A DNA stretch of 64,000 nucleotides from Verrucomicrobiota bacterium (GTDB taxonomy: Bacteria > Verrucomicrobiota > Verrucomicrobiia > Opitutales > UBA2995), in NCBI GenBank assembly GCA_027622555.1, contig JAQBYJ010000014.1, positions 1 through 64,000 of the forward strand. The letters are read 5' to 3'. Position 1 is the stretch's first letter, and the number at the start of each line of letters is the position of its first letter. The notes below the pieces were generated by a model. It was given only the letters and a program-made list of their open reading frames with translations, did no database searches and was not told the DNA's origin. Positions 60,598 through 64,000 of this stretch are shown here, piece by piece. Both the position numbers and the translations under genes were made by a program.

Positions 60598-62307
60598 ATG
60601 TCTCACGCGCACGAAATGAGTTTCTCGGAAAAGTATATCTTTTCCACTGACCACAAAGTAATTGGACTCCAATATATGTTTACAGGGATCTTTATGGCCC
60701 TGATTGGAGGATTCTTTGTTTATGTTTTCCGCATGCAGCTGGCATTCCCGGGTATTGAAGTTCCCTTTTATGGAACGGTAACACCGCTTGCCTACAATTC
60801 CCTGGTTACCAATCACGGAACCATTATGATTTTCTGGTTCGCGATGCCTGTCTTAATTGCGGCATTTGGAAATATTCTGATTCCGCTGATGATTGGTTGC
60901 GATGATATGGTATTCCCCAGGATCAATCGCCTATCCTACCAGATTTTCCTGCTGAGTGCGATAGTCCTGATCGCTTCATTCTTCGTGCCTAATGGTGGTT
61001 TTGGTGGAGCCTGGACAGCTTATCCGCCTTTATCAGCCAATGCAGCCTATAACGCGACTCCATTAGGAGCCCCGATGTGGTTGATTGCGGTCGCTCTGGA
61101 ATTCGTCGCGTTTCTTCTTGGTGGTATTAACTTTATCACAACCCTGATGAATGCCCGTGCACCGGGAATGACGATGTACCGAATTCCAATGGCTTGTTGG
61201 ATGATTGTCATCGCGAGTATCCTTTTCATGTGTTCTGTGGGCCCCCTGATTGCAGGAGCCGTAATGCTTCTTTTCGACCAAACACTGGGAACACATTTCT
61301 TTGACGCCGCTGGTGGTGGGGATCCTTTACTCTGGCAGCATTTATTCTGGTTCTTCGGTCATCCTGAAGTATATGTGGTACTTCTTCCCGCCATGGGATT
61401 TGTTGCAGATATCATGGCCGTAATGGCTCGGAAAAAGCTCTTTGGTTACAAAACCATTCTCTATTCGGTTTTCGCTACTGGTATTCTTAGTTTTGTCGTT
61501 TGGGCTCACCACCAATTCATTGCCGGCATAGATCCTCGCATGGCTAACTTGTTTACCGTGACGACTCTTCTGATTTCAGTTCCCATTGCGGAGCTGTGCT
61601 TTGTTTACATCGCCACCTTATATGGAGGATCCATTACCTTCAATACGCCTATGCTTTGGGCACTTTCCTTTATGGTAGAATTCCTTATTGGAGGTGTAAC
61701 CGGAATCTTCCTGGGTGCGAGTGGGGCGGATATTTATTTCCATGATACTTATTTTGTGGTGGCCCACTTTCATTATACTTTCGTGCCGATTGCTATTATT
61801 GGCTTCTACTGCGGAATCACTTTCTGGTTCCCCAAGATTTTCGGAAAAATGATGAATGATACTTTAGGTAAGATTCATTTCTGGGGAACGATCATTCCAT
61901 TCAATTTCATTTTCATTCCACTCTTCTTGTTAGGGGCCGCCGGCCAACACCGCCGTATTTACAACTTTGAACATTTTCAGGACCTGGCTCTACCAGAGTT
62001 TTTCAATCTTCGGGTAATCGCCACGGTTTCCCTGATTGTGATGATCGCTTTCCAGTTAGTTTTTGTGGTCAACTTTATCCTTACCCTTCGTAATGGAAAG
62101 AAGGCTCCGAAGAATCCATGGAATTCCAATACCTTGGAGTGGACAGCAGAGTCTCCACCCCCTCACGGCAATTGGCCGGTACTGCCTTCTGTTTATCGTG
62201 GTCCTTACGAGTATGGTCACCCTGATCGTCTTAATTCCGATTTTTGGCCGCAAGATGAACCAGGCCCTGATCCGGCCGATCCTGATTACAAATCCACCCA
62301 AGCATAA
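60598..62307 (+). CDS. coxA: cytochrome c oxidase subunit I
   Basis: A 569-residue heme-copper oxidase subunit I with about 12 membrane helices. Heme a ligand region NHGTIMIFWFAMP, the cross-linked His-Tyr and K-pathway region WFFGHPEVYVVLLPAMG (A1-type Glu present), the CuB histidines WAHHQFIAGIDPRM, and the heme a/a3 histidines DTYFVVAHFHYTF are all visible. It reduces O2 to water while pumping protons. Second large gene of the cox operon. Confidence 0.97.
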   Translation: MSHAHEMSFSEKYIFSTDHKVIGLQYMFTGIFMALIGGFFVYVFRMQLAFPGIEVPFYGTVTPLAYNSLVTNHGTIMIFWFAMPVLIAAFGNILIPLMIGCDDMVFPRINRLSYQIFLLSAIVLIASFFVPNGGFGGAWTAYPPLSANAAYNATPLGAPMWLIAVALEFVAFLLGGINFITTLMNARAPGMTMYRIPMACWMIVIASILFMCSVGPLIAGAVMLLFDQTLGTHFFDAAGGGDPLLWQHLFWFFGHPEVYVVLLPAMGFVADIMAVMARKKLFGYKTILYSVFATGILSFVVWAHHQFIAGIDPRMANLFTVTTLLISVPIAELCFVYIATLYGGSITFNTPMLWALSFMVEFLIGGVTGIFLGASGADIYFHDTYFVVAHFHYTFVPIAIIGFYCGITFWFPKIFGKMMNDTLGKIHFWGTIIPFNFIFIPLFLLGAAGQHRRIYNFEHFQDLALPEFFNLRVIATVSLIVMIAFQLVFVVNFILTLRNGKKAPKNPWNSNTLEWTAESPPPHGNWPVLPSVYRGPYEYGHPDRLNSDFWPQDEPGPDPADPDYKSTQA

Positions 62308-62330
62308 CCTTTCCATTTTTGATTTAAGCT

Positions 62331-62909
62331 ATGTCATTCCAAGTTCCAGTAGCAACTAACCGCAGCTCAACCGGAATCCCAACCTCACGGCTCGCAGTCT
62401 GGTGGATCCTCGCTTCCGAAATCGTAATCTTCGGTGGGTTGATCATGTGTTACCTTATGCTTCGCCTACACCACGAAAGTTGGGGTTTTGAAGCAGCTCA
62501 CACCAACCCCATTGCCGGTGGCGTCAATACCTTCGTGCTTCTGACTTCGAGTCTGTTTGTCGTTTTGGCCCACCAGGCGGCAGAAGCCAAAGAGACCGAT
62601 AAATCCGTTCGCTATATCTGGTATACGATTTTCGGCGGATTCATCTTCATGATGGTCAAAGCCTACGAATATACCACCGAAATTACGCATGGGTATGTTT
62701 TGACCAAATCTGTGTTCTGGTCTTTTTATTACACCGCTACCGGGTTGCACGGCTTTCACGTTATGGCCGGAATGTTCATCATGTGGATGATTTCCAGAGA
62801 TGTGAAAAAAGGCAAAAACCTGCATCGTGTGGAAGTGATCGGGATCTACTGGCATTTCGTCGATGTGGTATGGATCTTTCTTTTTCCGCTCCTTTATATC
62901 GCTAAATAA
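62331..62909 (+). CDS. coxC: cytochrome c oxidase subunit III (first copy)
   Basis: A 192-residue subunit III with five membrane helices. Family motifs are seen in WWILASEIVIFGGLIMCYLML, SFYYTATGLHGFHVMAGMFIMW and VEVIGIYWHFVDVVWIFLFPLLY. It is shorter than seven-helix forms, as in many bacterial oxidases. A second subunit III gene lies two genes downstream. Confidence 0.93.
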   Translation: MSFQVPVATNRSSTGIPTSRLAVWWILASEIVIFGGLIMCYLMLRLHHESWGFEAAHTNPIAGGVNTFVLLTSSLFVVLAHQAAEAKETDKSVRYIWYTIFGGFIFMMVKAYEYTTEITHGYVLTKSVFWSFYYTATGLHGFHVMAGMFIMWMISRDVKKGKNLHRVEVIGIYWHFVDVVWIFLFPLLYIAK

Positions 62910-62925
62910 TTTACTCCTTTTTCTT

Positions 62926-63315
62926 ATGTCCGAAACCGCAGAACATCACGACGATCATCATCCACCTAAGTACTATGTAAAAATCTGGATCATCCTTCTG
63001 GTTCTTCTTGGAGTCAGTATTGTGGGTCCTTTGGCTGAAATAAAATGGCTTACCTTGATTACCGCTTTTGGAATCGCACTGGTAAAAGGCGGTATGGTTT
63101 GTGCCTATTTCATGCACCTTAACATCGAAAAGAAAGTAGCCTGGTATATACTCTGTGCGACGCTTCTTCTTTTGTTGGTGTTCTTCACCGGAGTTGCTCC
63201 AGACGTTATGAAGCCATCCGGGACAAACTGGGAGAGTCTATACCACGAGCCAACGGAGGAAGAATCCAGGGTCCACCATAGTGATGAACATGGTACGCAT
63301 GACTCGGGTCATTAA
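62926..63315 (+). CDS. cytochrome c oxidase subunit IV
   Basis: A 129-residue protein with a His/Asp-rich N-terminus (EHHDDHHPPKYYVKIW), three helices, the family motif ALVKGGMVCAYFMHLNIEK and a Glu/His-rich tail. This matches prokaryotic cytochrome C oxidase subunit IV. The ATG at 62926 is used because the frame further upstream is coxC. The His-rich ends may hold metal. Confidence 0.9.
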   Translation: MSETAEHHDDHHPPKYYVKIWIILLVLLGVSIVGPLAEIKWLTLITAFGIALVKGGMVCAYFMHLNIEKKVAWYILCATLLLLLVFFTGVAPDVMKPSGTNWESLYHEPTEEESRVHHSDEHGTHDSGH

Positions 63316-63326
63316 AACTACTTCCA

Positions 63327-63920
63327 ATGCAATCTGCCACAGTAAGACCTGCTGGATCGAATCCAGTTGAACGGAAGAAACTCATCCCAAGCAATGTACT
63401 TGGAGTGGTGGTCTTCGTGCTTACTGAAATGATGTTTTTCGGTGGACTCATCAGCGCTTACATGATCGTAAAAGCAGGCAACATCATGTGGCCTCCGCCC
63501 GATCAGCCCCGGCTTCCTGTTACTTTAACCGCATTCAATACGCTTTTCCTGGTGGGTAGTGGCGTTCTGGTTTATCTCTCAAACAAGTCGCTGGCTCGTG
63601 GGGATACTGCTGCGTCTAAGAAGCAACTCGGATTGGCTATTCTTCTAGGTCTCGTTTTTGTTGGCGTCCAGGGATTCGAGTGGGTTCGCATGCTGGGTCA
63701 CGGCTTAACCATGACCTCCAGCACCTATGGTAGCTTTTTCTATATGATTATCGGTTGCCATGCCTTGCATGTATTTGGTGCCTTGGCAGTTTTGATTAAT
63801 GTGTTCTTCAAATTCTCCAACTCCGATTTTAAGCATTCCAGCTATTGGGGAGTGCAGGTTTTCTGGTATTTTGTAGTGGGTGTGTGGCCGATCTTATACG
63901 TTTTGGTCTACCTATCATGA
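63327..63920 (+). CDS. cytochrome c oxidase subunit III (second copy)
   Basis: A 197-residue subunit III-like protein with five helices: LGVVVFVLTEMMFFGGLISAYMI, GSGVLVYLSN, LGLAILLGLVFVGVQGFEWV, STYGSFFYMIIGCHALHVFGALAV and VQVFWYFVVGVWPILYVLVYL. Like the first copy it has the Glu and Trp of the family. Two subunit III genes in one operon may be a split form of the larger protein. It overlaps the next gene by ATGA. Confidence 0.9.
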   Translation: MQSATVRPAGSNPVERKKLIPSNVLGVVVFVLTEMMFFGGLISAYMIVKAGNIMWPPPDQPRLPVTLTAFNTLFLVGSGVLVYLSNKSLARGDTAASKKQLGLAILLGLVFVGVQGFEWVRMLGHGLTMTSSTYGSFFYMIIGCHALHVFGALAVLINVFFKFSNSDFKHSSYWGVQVFWYFVVGVWPILYVLVYLS

Positions 63921-64000
63921 AAATGAAATCGATAGCCAGCTTCACTTTCGTGTGTTTCTTCTTGGCGATAAACCAGGCAGAAGCTTGTCCGGTTTGCTTC
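63917..64000 (+). CDS. small exported protein (3' end beyond window)
   Basis: Starts at the ATG overlapping the previous stop. A signal peptide (MKMKSIASFTFVCFFLAINQ) ends at AEA and is followed by CPVCF, then the window ends. A short membrane protein with a CPVCF start is familiar from the ends of cox operons in this group; function unknown, possibly metal handling. Confidence 0.5.
   Translation, partial: MKMKSIASFTFVCFFLAINQAEACPVCF

Overview
The window reads as chromosomal DNA of a marine-type member of the Verrucomicrobiota (Opitutae/Puniceicoccales-like) or a close relative in the PVC group. This is inferred from gene content only: a DUF1501 plus PSCyt/DUF1549/DUF1553 pair, three Cys-type sulfatases, a tricorn-like protease, large secreted multidomain proteins, and a family of TolB-like/TPR membrane proteins with the N-terminal 'FWxELKRRxVMRV' hairpin. 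No rRNA or tRNA gene was recognised, and I could not run a search.

Layout. (1) 1-12.2 kb and 21.0-25.4 kb: paralogous TolB-like/TPR membrane proteins (four large copies, one frameshifted) interleaved with toxin-antitoxin (TA) modules: AbrB-Doc, AbrB-VapC, a possible DUF4160-DUF2442 pair, BrnT-BrnA, RHH-VapC, MazE-MazF and RHH-VapC. Between the modules lie short 5' or 3' stumps of further TPR copies, always the same two gene ends. In one place AbrB, VapC and two TPR genes are joined by ATGA stop/start overlaps. This TPR/TA array is the most unusual feature of the window. (2) 12.2-20.8 kb: a tricorn-like protease, then a convergent DUF1501/PSD1 pair. (3) 25.4-31.4 kb: a heme-binding protein and a DUF3450-ExbB-ExbB-ExbD-TonB-TPR energy-transduction operon, probably powering outer-membrane uptake. 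(4) 31.4-40.3 kb: a secreted protein of unknown function, a DEAD-box RNA helicase with a long basic Ser/Arg/Pro tail, a three-gene operon (fatty acid hydroxylase, GH3-type acyl-adenylating enzyme, enolase-superfamily epimerase) and a secreted RraA-like protein. (5) 40.3-42.9 kb: one more RHH-VapC module with an elaborate operator, then a gene graveyard (remnants of a hydroxypyruvate isomerase, a VOC protein and an M28 peptidase) with palindromes. (6) 42.9-49.5 kb: a GC-rich secreted protein and three sulfatases, which looks like a polysaccharide or sulfated-glycan locus. (7) 49.9-58.8 kb: a very large secreted metalloprotease, a secreted cyclophilin carrying five copies of an unrecognised repeat, a LysM amidase and an NAD-dependent epimerase. 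(8) 59.0-64.0 kb: a diheme cytochrome c and an aa3-type cytochrome c oxidase operon with two subunit III genes and a 33-residue membrane peptide.

Several dispersed palindromic repeat families run through the window: REP-like stems next to TCCTACA, paired GGTAGGGC...GCGTCCCCGCA palindromes, and CTTCGACAAGCTCAGGACAG insertions inside TPR genes. These, with the many gene remnants, point to a plastic, frequently rearranged region. Starts were moved from the longest open frame to an internal ATG wherever overlap, signal peptide or family length favoured it.
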